A DNA stretch of 32,993 nucleotides from Chloroflexota bacterium (GTDB lineage: Bacteria > Chloroflexota > Dehalococcoidia > DSTF01 > RBG-16-68-14), in NCBI GenBank assembly GCA_022570885.1, contig JACZYW010000006.1:1-32993 (forward strand), given 5' to 3'. The notes beneath the pieces are model-generated. The model was given only the letters and a program-made list of their open reading frames with translations, did no database searches and had not been told where the DNA came from. A program made the position numbers and the translations under genes. Of this stretch, positions 26,680-32,993 are shown piece by piece (position 1 is the first letter of the stretch; each line of letters begins with the position of its first letter).

Positions 26680-27687
26680 CCCCTCCGTCCAGGAGATCAT
26701 GGGTGGCCGGTAGTCACAGCCCGGCAGATGCTGCGGGACGCAGCCCGGCTGCTCCGCGAAGTGGCGGTCGCGGCCCCCCAGCGGCGCCAGGTCGACGATC
26801 TGCTCGTCCACCGTGCCATCGACCGAGGCCACCCGCAGCGTGTCGCCGAGGAAGTAGGCGAAGGAGCGCCCGTCCGGCGAGAGCGCGGGGCTGCTGCCGA
26901 TGGCCACTTGGCGCATGTCGCCCGGCTCGCCGTACAGGATCGGCCCCTCGTTGATGAACGGCCCCACCAGCCAGCGACCGTCTGCCGCGCGGGTGGCCGT
27001 GAGCGCAGGGCGCTCTTCATCCGAGATGAGAACGTTGGGTTCCTCCTCGCCCGTCCGGCGGAACACCAGCACCTGGCCGGCGCCCTCATAGGCCCCGATA
27101 TAGGCCGCGATCTGTTCGTCATCCAGCCACGTAGCCTCTAGGAAGCCGCCACCGATGGGATATATCTCCTCTCGCTCGGAGCCGTCGGGCCGCATCACCC
27201 AGATATTGCTCGTACCAGAGCCACTGATCCGGGCCACCACGTACGCGATATGCTCGCCGTCCGGTGACCACGCCGCGCTCTGCGCTCCTAAGGATGAGTT
27301 GGAGGCGCCCCCGCCGGTAGGCGTCGCGAAGTTGCCAACGTCCGCCAGGAGGCGGATATCCTGCCCATCGGCGTTAGCGACCCAGAGATCGAAATCGCGG
27401 ACAAAGATCAGCTTCGCGCCGTCCGGCGAGAGGGCGGGCGAGGCGTTCCACATCGAATCGCGGTCGCCGGGGATGACCTCCCGCAGCGCAGAGCCATCGG
27501 CGGCCACCGTGTAGATGCTGCCGCCTGCCGAAAAAGCCAGGGTGTTTACGAGAGCGGTGTCGCCCGCGGGCGACGCAGAGCCGTCGCCGTCGCGCAGCAA
27601 GAGGAAGGCGATGAGGCCGAGTCCGGCCAGCGTCGCCAGGAGGCCGGCTTGCAGCACCACGGTGCTGGCGGCGCGTCCTCTCAGCAT
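26674..27687 (-). CDS. Membrane-anchored TolB/WD40-like beta-propeller protein
   Basis: 337 aa. N-terminal anchor (residues ~8-32), then TolB/PD40-type repeats with the signature ALSPDGAKLIFVRD, AAWSPDGEHIAYVV, NIWVMRPDGSER and ALSPDGRSFAYFLGD. Such propellers bind protein or peptide partners outside the membrane. No catalytic domain is attached. It begins right after an extended -10 box at 27697-27705, so its mRNA would be almost leaderless. It is separated from recJ by 27 bases. Confidence 0.85.
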   Translation of the reverse strand: MLRGRAASTVVLQAGLLATLAGLGLIAFLLLRDGDGSASPAGDTALVNTLAFSAGGSIYTVAADGSALREVIPGDRDSMWNASPALSPDGAKLIFVRDFDLWVANADGQDIRLLADVGNFATPTGGGASNSSLGAQSAAWSPDGEHIAYVVARISGSGTSNIWVMRPDGSEREEIYPIGGGFLEATWLDDEQIAAYIGAYEGAGQVLVFRRTGEEEPNVLISDEERPALTATRAADGRWLVGPFINEGPILYGEPGDMRQVAIGSSPALSPDGRSFAYFLGDTLRVASVDGTVDEQIVDLAPLGGRDRHFAEQPGCVPQHLPGCDYRPPMISWTEGR

Positions 27688-27696
27688 AACATGGCT

Positions 27697-27705
27697 AGTA
27701 TACCA
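27697..27705 (-). promoter_or_regulatory. Extended -10 promoter of the beta-propeller gene (near-leaderless)
   Basis: TGGTATACT on the minus strand, with its last base ten bases before the ATG at 27687. Predicted transcription start is within about three bases of the start codon. No -35 is evident. The layout matches the hisH promoter. Confidence 0.6.
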
Positions 27706-27714
27706 GTATTCGGC

Positions 27715-29388
27715 TCAGTCCGCCGGACGCAGGTCGAGCACGCGCAGCTCCAGGCCGCCACCCCTGAACTTATCGACCGAGAGCGTGTAGACGAGGTCGG
27801 CCCGCGCGCCCTGCTCGATGCCCTCGCCTCGCTGGCGGAAGGCGATGGCCGGCCAGACGACGGCGCCGTCGCGCAGCTTCAGGCGCAGATGATCGCCGTT
27901 CTTCCCTAGCTGCCGTCGTTCGGTGACGACGACACCCCGGCTGAGGAACACCGGGTCCGGGTTGCCGACGCCGTAGGGCGCCAGCCGCGCCAACCAGCGG
28001 ATCTCCTCGCTCCGCAGCGCCGAGAGCGGCAGCTCCGCATCGATGTCGATCGCCGGCGTCAGCTCTCGCCCGTCGAGCTGCTCATGGGCGTGGGCCAGCA
28101 GCCGCTCCTTGATCGCGGGCAGCTGCTCGTTCTCGGCGGTGAAGCCGGCGGCGGCGCGATGGCCGCCGAAGCGCACGAACAGCTCCGGGCAGGTGCGCAG
28201 CGCCGCCGTCACGTCGAACCCCTCGATGCTGCGGGCGCTGGCGCGGCTCGTCTTCTCCCCGCGCTGGTAGATGATCGCCGGCCGGTGGTACTGCTCCGCC
28301 AGCCGGGCGGCGACCAGCCCGACGATGCCCAGCGGGAACTCCGGATGGCCGAGCATGATCAGCGGCGCGCCCTCCTCCTCGACCACCAGCTCGCCGGCCA
28401 AGGCGAGGGCGGCATCCGTCGCGCGGCGACGCTCGCGGTTGAGCGCGTCCAGCTCTGCCGCCAGCTCCTGCGCGCGCTCCTCCTCTTCGCAGACCAGCAG
28501 GTCGAACGCGAGGCGGGCGTGCCCCAGGCGGCCGGCGGCGTTCAGCCGCGGCCCCAGGCCGAAGCCGATCGTCTCGGTATCGACCGGCCCCCGGCCGCTG
28601 CCCGCGACCGCAAGCAGCGCCCGCAGGCCGGGGCGCTGCGTCTGCGCCAGCGCGCGCAGCCCGCGCCGCACCAGGCGACGGTTCTCGCCCAGCATCGGCG
28701 CCAGGTCGCACACCGTAGCCAGCGCGACGAGCTCCAGCATGCGCGCCTCATCGGCGGGACGGCCCAGCGTCTCGTGCAGTGCCAGCAGCACCTGATAGAC
28801 GATGCCGCAGGCTGACGGTTCGTTCGTCGAGTTCGGGTCGCGCTTCGGGTTGACGATGGCGTTGGCGCCGGGGAGCTGCGGCGGCACGGTGTGGTGGTCC
28901 AGCACCACGACGTCCATCCCCTGCCCGCGAGCGAAGGCCACCTCCTTGAGCGAGCTGGTGCCGCAGTCGACCGTAACCAACAGCGTCGCGCCCAACCCGA
29001 GCAGTGTCTCGATGGCCTTCGTGCTGAGGCCGTAGCCCTCGTCGACGCGATGCGGCAGGTACGGGACGGGGCGGGCCCCCAGCGATTCGAGGCCCTCTGT
29101 GAGCAGCGCCGTCGCCGTCACGCCATCGACGTCGAAGTCGCCGAAGACGGCGACGGTCTCGCCCGCACGGCAGGCCTGGGCGAGCAGCGACACGGCGCGA
29201 TCGAGGTCGGGCAGGGCTACGGGCGAGGCAGGCGCATCGACATCGAGGAACGCGCGCGCGTCGCTCGACGAGCGCACGCCTCGCAGCGCCAGCAGCCGTC
29301 CGATGAGCGACGGCCAGTCGCCCTCCGGCGTCGCCTCCGGCTCAGGCCGGAGACGCCAGCGCTTGGTGGCGACCTGGTTCGCGATCAT
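27715..29388 (-). CDS. recJ: Single-stranded-DNA-specific exonuclease RecJ
   Basis: 557 aa, 5'-3' ssDNA exonuclease for recombination and mismatch repair. DHH-family motifs: GDFDVDGVTATALL (motif I), VTVDCGTSS (II), VVLDHHTVP (III). The DHHA1 region carries FGGHRAAAGFT, and the C-terminal OB domain ends at GGLELRVLDLRPAD. Length fits the core RecJ. A GGAGAGGGGAG site precedes the ATG. Its last ~60 bases recur at 26620-26679. Confidence 0.96.
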   Translation of the reverse strand: MIANQVATKRWRLRPEPEATPEGDWPSLIGRLLALRGVRSSSDARAFLDVDAPASPVALPDLDRAVSLLAQACRAGETVAVFGDFDVDGVTATALLTEGLESLGARPVPYLPHRVDEGYGLSTKAIETLLGLGATLLVTVDCGTSSLKEVAFARGQGMDVVVLDHHTVPPQLPGANAIVNPKRDPNSTNEPSACGIVYQVLLALHETLGRPADEARMLELVALATVCDLAPMLGENRRLVRRGLRALAQTQRPGLRALLAVAGSGRGPVDTETIGFGLGPRLNAAGRLGHARLAFDLLVCEEEERAQELAAELDALNRERRRATDAALALAGELVVEEEGAPLIMLGHPEFPLGIVGLVAARLAEQYHRPAIIYQRGEKTSRASARSIEGFDVTAALRTCPELFVRFGGHRAAAGFTAENEQLPAIKERLLAHAHEQLDGRELTPAIDIDAELPLSALRSEEIRWLARLAPYGVGNPDPVFLSRGVVVTERRQLGKNGDHLRLKLRDGAVVWPAIAFRQRGEGIEQGARADLVYTLSVDKFRGGGLELRVLDLRPAD

Positions 29389-29423
29389 GCCAAACTGCTC
29401 CCCTCTCCGATTTTTTCTCCGAA

Positions 29424-29669
29424 GGCCAGGCCTTTAGCCTGGCCATGCTCCCGCGACAGGCTGAAGCCTGCCCCGCGGGTGGTGTTATTAGCCTGGCTGC
29501 GAAGCTCGATAGGCTAACGCCTTCCATTCATTTCGTAGGTCGGGGTCTTTCGACCCCGACGGTACGCTGCGAGGGTCTGAAGACCCTCGCCTACAACGCA
29601 GGACCGCTCCCCTTTTCTCGAAGGCCAGGCTTTAGCCTGGCCGTGCCCCGCGACAGGCTGAAGCCTGTC
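29424..29669. repeat. Cluster of six short palindromes
   Basis: Between recJ and the DinB-like gene: ggccaggc/gcctggcc (29424-29444), caggc/gcctg (29457-29470), gtcggggtc/gaccccgac (29539-29560), gcgagggtc/gaccctcgc (29569-29590), ggccaggc/gcctggcc again (29623-29642), gacaggc/gcctgtc (29652-29669). Loops are almost all tgaa, ttta or tttc. Two ggccaggc units share flanks, so the cluster has grown by duplication. No gene is visible in 29389-29698. Confidence 0.88.
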
Positions 29670-29698
29670 CTACGGGGTGATGATGCGCGGGCCGCGGC

Positions 29699-30178
29699 TT
29701 AGTTCAGCGGCCGGGACTGCGCGTGGTAGATGTGCGAGATGCCGTGCAGGACGAGCGCGGAGTCCATAATCTCGGCTACGGGCGCTTCGACCGCGCCGAA
29801 ACGCCGCCGCTGCTCAAGCTGCTCCTCCGGCATGCCCTGTACGAACTCGATCAGCTTCTCATAGGATGCCTGGAAGCTCGCCATCAGCTCCGGCCCGTCC
29901 AGCCCCTCGCGGTTGGCGATGCCCTGGGCGTTGATCGCATTGATATCGATGTTGGCCGCCGTGTTCTGCCCTTCCTCCGCCTGCGAGAGCGCGCCGACGA
30001 GACCGGGCACGATGTCGGCGGTGGCGGCCAGGTGGGCGTAGACCTGCTTCGCCGTCCAGCCTCCCTCCTCGTCGTGCACCAGGTACGTCCAGTCGTCCGG
30101 CTCGAAGTCGCGCGTCGTGCGCTCCCCCTCGCGCATGATCAGCCGAAAGCCGTCGATCAGCTCATCTCGTGTCGTCAT
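29699..30178 (-). CDS. DinB-family protein
   Basis: 159 aa, size of a four-helix DinB/YfiT-like bundle. WTAKQVYAHLAATADIVPGLV carries the first metal-binding His, and VLHGISHIYHAQSRPL the C-terminal His pair; all three putative ligands are present. The family includes metal-dependent thiol transferases and many uncharacterised members. Cytoplasmic; substrate unknown. It lies downstream of fabF on the same strand, separated by a palindrome pair (30199-30252). Confidence 0.8.
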   Translation of the reverse strand: MTTRDELIDGFRLIMREGERTTRDFEPDDWTYLVHDEEGGWTAKQVYAHLAATADIVPGLVGALSQAEEGQNTAANIDINAINAQGIANREGLDGPELMASFQASYEKLIEFVQGMPEEQLEQRRRFGAVEAPVAEIMDSALVLHGISHIYHAQSRPLN

Positions 30179-30198
30179 GGCAAGATCCCTCCTCTGCT

Positions 30199-30252
30199 AG
30201 CGACCAGCCGGTCGCTCCTATTCCTCTTCGGAGGGCGACCAGGCGGTCGCCC
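30199..30252. repeat. Pair of ggtcgcc palindromes
   Basis: agcgacc-agcc-ggtcgct (30199-30216) and gggcgacc-aggc-ggtcgccc (30233-30252), 17 bases apart. They separate fabF from the DinB-like gene. The second hairpin ends one base short of the fabF stop codon. Confidence 0.85.
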
Positions 30253-31527
30253 CTACTCCTCCATCCGCCGGAAGATCACGGTGGCGTTGTGGCCGCCCAG
30301 GCCGACGGAGTTCGAGAGCGCCGCCCGCACCTCGGTCCGGCGCGCCACGTTAGGCACGTAATCGAGGTCGCAATCGGGGTCCGGCGTCTCGTAGTTGATC
30401 GTGGGCGGGAGCACGCCCTCGTGCACCGCCTTGACCGCAGCCATCGCCTCCAGCGCGCCCGCGCCGCCCATCAGGTGGCCGACCATCGATTTCGTCGAGC
30501 TGACCGCCAACGTATAGGCGTGCTCGCCGAAGACGACCTTGATCGCGGCCGTCTCCACCCGGTCGTTCAGGGGGGTACCGGTGCCGTGGGCGTTGATGTA
30601 GTCGATCTCCTCGACGGGAAGGCCGGACTTGCGCAGCGCCATGCCCATCGCCAGCGCCGGCCCCCGCGCCGATTCGTGCGGGGCCTCCATATCGTGCGCG
30701 TCGTTGCTCGAACCGTAGCCGACGACCTCGGCGTAGCAGCGAGCGTCACGCGCCCGCGCGGAGGCGAGGCTTTCGAGTACCAGGGCCGCCGCCCCCTCGC
30801 CGACGACGAAGCCGTTGCGATTTGCGTCGAATGGTTTGCAGGCTTTCGTGGGGTCGGGGTCGTCAGCGATGCCGCGCAGCGCCTGGAAGCCAGCCATGAG
30901 CACGGGCAACAGCGGTTCGTCCGTGCCGCCGCAGATGATCGCCTTGGCGTCACCCCGCCGGATCGTCTCCATCGCCTCGCCGACGGCAGAGGTGCCGGTA
31001 GAGCAGGCGGAGCCGGGGCTGAGGTTGGGCCCCTGCGCCCCCAGCATGATGGCGATATGTCCCGACGAGGCGTCCGGCAGCATGTGCGAGATGAGGAACG
31101 GCGTGACGCGGCGGGCGCCTCGCTCTTGGAAGATGCGCTGCTGCTCCAGGATGAGGCCGTATCCGCCGCCGGCCGAACCGAAGATCACGCCCACCTCCGC
31201 CGCGTTCGAGGCATCGATCTGCAAACCCGCGTCGGCTACCGCCTCTTGGGCGGCGACGACGGCGTACTGGGCGGGCCGCGTCATCCGTCGCAACTGCTTG
31301 CCGGGGATGACCTCCTCCGGATGGAAGTCGCGCACCTCCGCGCCGATGTCCACCGCGAACGGTGCGGCGTCGAACTTGGTGATCCGGCCCACCCCTGAAC
31401 GGCCGTCCACCAGCGCCGCCCAGGCGCTGGGCACGTCGTTGCCGACCGGGCAGATGGCGCCCAGGCCGGTCACCACCACCCGTTGTTCATCGGGCAGCTC
31501 GGAGAACGGAGGATAGGCCGCCGTCAC
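30253..31527 (-). CDS. fabF: Beta-ketoacyl-ACP synthase II
   Basis: 424 aa, thiolase-fold condensing enzyme that elongates acyl-ACP with malonyl-ACP. The catalytic Cys175 (GSACSTGTS), His314 (NAHGTGTPLND), Lys346 (STKSMVGH) and His351 are all present, so it is an active KAS I/II rather than a KAS III. It overlaps the fabD stop by four bases. No acyl-carrier-protein or fabG gene lies between or beside them in this window. Confidence 0.96.
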   Translation of the reverse strand: MTAAYPPFSELPDEQRVVVTGLGAICPVGNDVPSAWAALVDGRSGVGRITKFDAAPFAVDIGAEVRDFHPEEVIPGKQLRRMTRPAQYAVVAAQEAVADAGLQIDASNAAEVGVIFGSAGGGYGLILEQQRIFQERGARRVTPFLISHMLPDASSGHIAIMLGAQGPNLSPGSACSTGTSAVGEAMETIRRGDAKAIICGGTDEPLLPVLMAGFQALRGIADDPDPTKACKPFDANRNGFVVGEGAAALVLESLASARARDARCYAEVVGYGSSNDAHDMEAPHESARGPALAMGMALRKSGLPVEEIDYINAHGTGTPLNDRVETAAIKVVFGEHAYTLAVSSTKSMVGHLMGGAGALEAMAAVKAVHEGVLPPTINYETPDPDCDLDYVPNVARRTEVRAALSNSVGLGGHNATVIFRRMEE

Positions 31528-32555
31528 AGAGCGACCTCGACTTCTGCCCCGTCCGCGGGCACAGCCGTTGCGAGCTCGCGCAGCTCCTCGGGCGAGATCT
31601 GCCCGGCGCTATGCGTCTGGGCGCCGTCCAGGATACGACGGATCATCTTCGAGAGCGTCTGGCCGGGCCCCAGCTCGAGGAAGGCTTCCGTGCCCTCGTT
31701 CGCCATCGTAGCGACGCAGCGCACCCACTGCACGGGGGCGCAGATCTGATCGGCCAGCTCCTGCCTCACCGCCTCGGCCGTCGTCAGCAGCGTGGCTGAG
31801 ATATTCGAGACGATAGGCGTCTTCGGCTCGCGAAACTGGAGCGTCGAGATGAAGCGCGAGAGCTCGTCCGCGGCGTCTCGCATGATCGGAATGTGGCCCG
31901 GCACGCTGATCGGCAGCCGCTTTGCGCGACCGCCCCGCTCGCGGACCAGCGTCATCGCTTGCTGGAGGGCATCCTGCTCGCCGGAGATGACGACCTGGCC
32001 GGGCGTATTGAACACCGCCACGCCCACCTTGCCCTCGGGCGAAGCCTCGCGGCACAGCTCGCTCACGATGTCGTCGCTCAGGCCCAGCACGCTGGCCAGC
32101 CCGCCGGGCCGCTTGCGCGCCCACTCGGCCATGATGCGCCCCCGCTCCTGCACGAGCCGTAGCCCGTCGCTGAAATCGAGCGCATCGGCGGCGACAGCGG
32201 CGGTGAACTGGCCGAGGCTGTGGCCAGCGATGAGCGCTGGCCGCAGCCGGCGGCCCTGCTCCTGCAACAGCTCTTGCAGATAGCCCAGGTGGGCGAGGCT
32301 GGTGGTGAGGATGGCCGGCTGCGTGTTGACCGTATCCGCAAGCTCTCGCTCGCTGCCCTCGAAGCAGAGGTGGCTGATCCGGATGCCCAGCACCTCGTCG
32401 GCCTGGGCGAACGTCTCGCGCGCCGCCCCGGAAATCTCGGCGATGCGCTTGCCCATCCCGGCGTGCTGCGATCCCTGGCCCGGGAAGAGCAGCGCCAAGC
32501 CACCCGAGGACGCTGGTGTGGTCGCAGAGAGGCGAGGCGAGGAGTCCTTGGTCAT
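31524..32555 (-). CDS. fabD: Malonyl-CoA:ACP transacylase
   Basis: 343 aa, moves malonyl from CoA to ACP. FPGQGSQHAGMG near the start, nucleophile Ser113 in GHSLGQF, and His221 in VPGHIPIM. The residue after GHSLG is Gln where most FabD have Glu (GHSLGE). The C-terminal ~30 residues after ELGPGQTLSKMIRR are an extension beyond the usual ~310 aa. It is the first gene of the fabD-fabF pair, with an extended -10 at 32609-32617. Confidence 0.95.
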   Translation of the reverse strand: MTKDSSPRLSATTPASSGGLALLFPGQGSQHAGMGKRIAEISGAARETFAQADEVLGIRISHLCFEGSERELADTVNTQPAILTTSLAHLGYLQELLQEQGRRLRPALIAGHSLGQFTAAVAADALDFSDGLRLVQERGRIMAEWARKRPGGLASVLGLSDDIVSELCREASPEGKVGVAVFNTPGQVVISGEQDALQQAMTLVRERGGRAKRLPISVPGHIPIMRDAADELSRFISTLQFREPKTPIVSNISATLLTTAEAVRQELADQICAPVQWVRCVATMANEGTEAFLELGPGQTLSKMIRRILDGAQTHSAGQISPEELRELATAVPADGAEVEVAL

Positions 32556-32608
32556 GGCGGGGCCTCTGGCCGCCGGCCTTGTGGGAGCCGCGCGACGTTC
32601 AACGCCCT

Positions 32609-32617
32609 ACTATACCA
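32609..32617 (-). promoter_or_regulatory. Extended -10 promoter of fabD-fabF
   Basis: TGGTATAGT on the minus strand, about 54 bases before the fabD ATG, giving a leader of about 47 bases. No clear -35. The only AT-rich element in the 116-base gap between fabD and the NifU-domain gene. Confidence 0.5.
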
Positions 32618-32671
32618 TAGGAGAACAACCGGTCGGAACGATACGGTGTCGCGGGGGTCGCGTTCGTAGCC

Positions 32672-32968
32672 CTACTCGGGCTCGATCTCTGGCCACTCGA
32701 AATCGTCGACGAACACCGCCTCGGCGCCCGTGAGCTCCGGCACCTTCTCCGCGAGCAACCGTTCGATACCGAGACGCATCGTCAGCATGCTCATTGGACA
32801 GCCGTTGCAGGAGCCGATCATCTGAATGCGCGCCACGCCCTCCTCGGTCACCTCGAGGACGTTCACCTCGCCGCCGTGGGAGTGGATGTACGGGCGCATC
32901 TCGTCCAGCACCTGGTCGACCCGGGCTTCCAGATCCGGCGTTCCGTTCGTTGCAGTTTCGCTCGTCAT
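32672..32968 (-). CDS. NifU-domain iron-sulfur scaffold protein
   Basis: 98 aa, a free-standing NifU C-terminal (NFU) domain. RVDQVLDEMRPYIHSHGGEVNVLEV is followed by the Fe-S ligand pair Cys54-x2-Cys57 (GSCNGCPMSMLTMRLGIERLL). It assembles or carries a Fe-S cluster for delivery to target proteins. No isc or suf genes lie nearby in the window. A short acidic tail ends the protein. Confidence 0.93.
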   Translation of the reverse strand: MTSETATNGTPDLEARVDQVLDEMRPYIHSHGGEVNVLEVTEEGVARIQMIGSCNGCPMSMLTMRLGIERLLAEKVPELTGAEAVFVDDFEWPEIEPE

Positions 32969-32993
32969 CTCGGTGCAATGGTAACACGGGCGG

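Noticed and set aside
29424-29669. CRISPR array
   Set aside because: The repeats are self-complementary, differ in sequence and are irregularly spaced; no cas gene is near.

Overview
The window is a GC-rich, gene-dense bacterial chromosome segment with no rRNA, tRNA, CRISPR array or recognisable transposase. A complete rod-shape operon (mreB-mreC-mreD-PBP2-rodA), lipobox proteins, recurrent extended -10 promoters, an AspRS that looks non-discriminating, a Chloroflexus-like small cupredoxin and many short intergenic palindromes suggest an uncultured Chloroflexota lineage. That placement is inference and was not tested.

Layout. 1-1822 (-): start of an O-antigen-ligase-like membrane protein with C-terminal TPRs, cut by the window edge. 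1954-2649 (+): HAD hydrolase, followed by a palindrome-rich spacer. 3023-7964 (-): a histidine block in transcription order hisH, hisA, [two HicB-like genes and a MazF/PemK module], hisF, a hotdog thioesterase and hisI, then a small lipoprotein. 8126-8859: a third HicB-like gene and a 3-TM protein. 8997-11033 (+): ligA. 11193-16747 (+): mreBCD-PBP2-rodA behind a good sigma-70-type promoter. 16958-19759 (-): cupredoxin lipoprotein and a NarL-type two-component pair. 20277-23600 (+): large lipoprotein, PsbP-like exported protein, and an M23 peptidase interrupted by an in-frame TGA. 23832-25661 (-): aspS. 25739-27687 (-): two paralogous membrane-anchored proteins. 27715-29388 (-): recJ. 29699-32968 (-): DinB-like protein, fabF, fabD and a NifU-domain protein.

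The most unusual signal is a repeated genome-scar pattern. At three places a new gene block lies between an intact housekeeping gene and a copied end of that same gene: (i) the hisF start and its leader occur three times, separated by toxin-antitoxin cassettes; (ii) a 181-bp chimera joins an aspS 3' end to a rodA 3' end exactly at a short sequence the two genes share, the structure expected of a tandem-duplication junction; (iii) a recJ 3' end is repeated between two paralogous exported proteins that share only their N-terminal anchors. These scars suggest accessory genes accumulate by short-homology duplication or insertion that rebuilds the essential neighbour.

Functionally the core genes cover histidine biosynthesis, cell-wall elongation, DNA ligation and repair, aspartyl-tRNA synthesis and fatty-acid synthesis. 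The accessory genes are toxin-antitoxin parts, envelope lipoproteins and signalling. Intergenic space is filled by at least four families of perfect or near-perfect palindromes.
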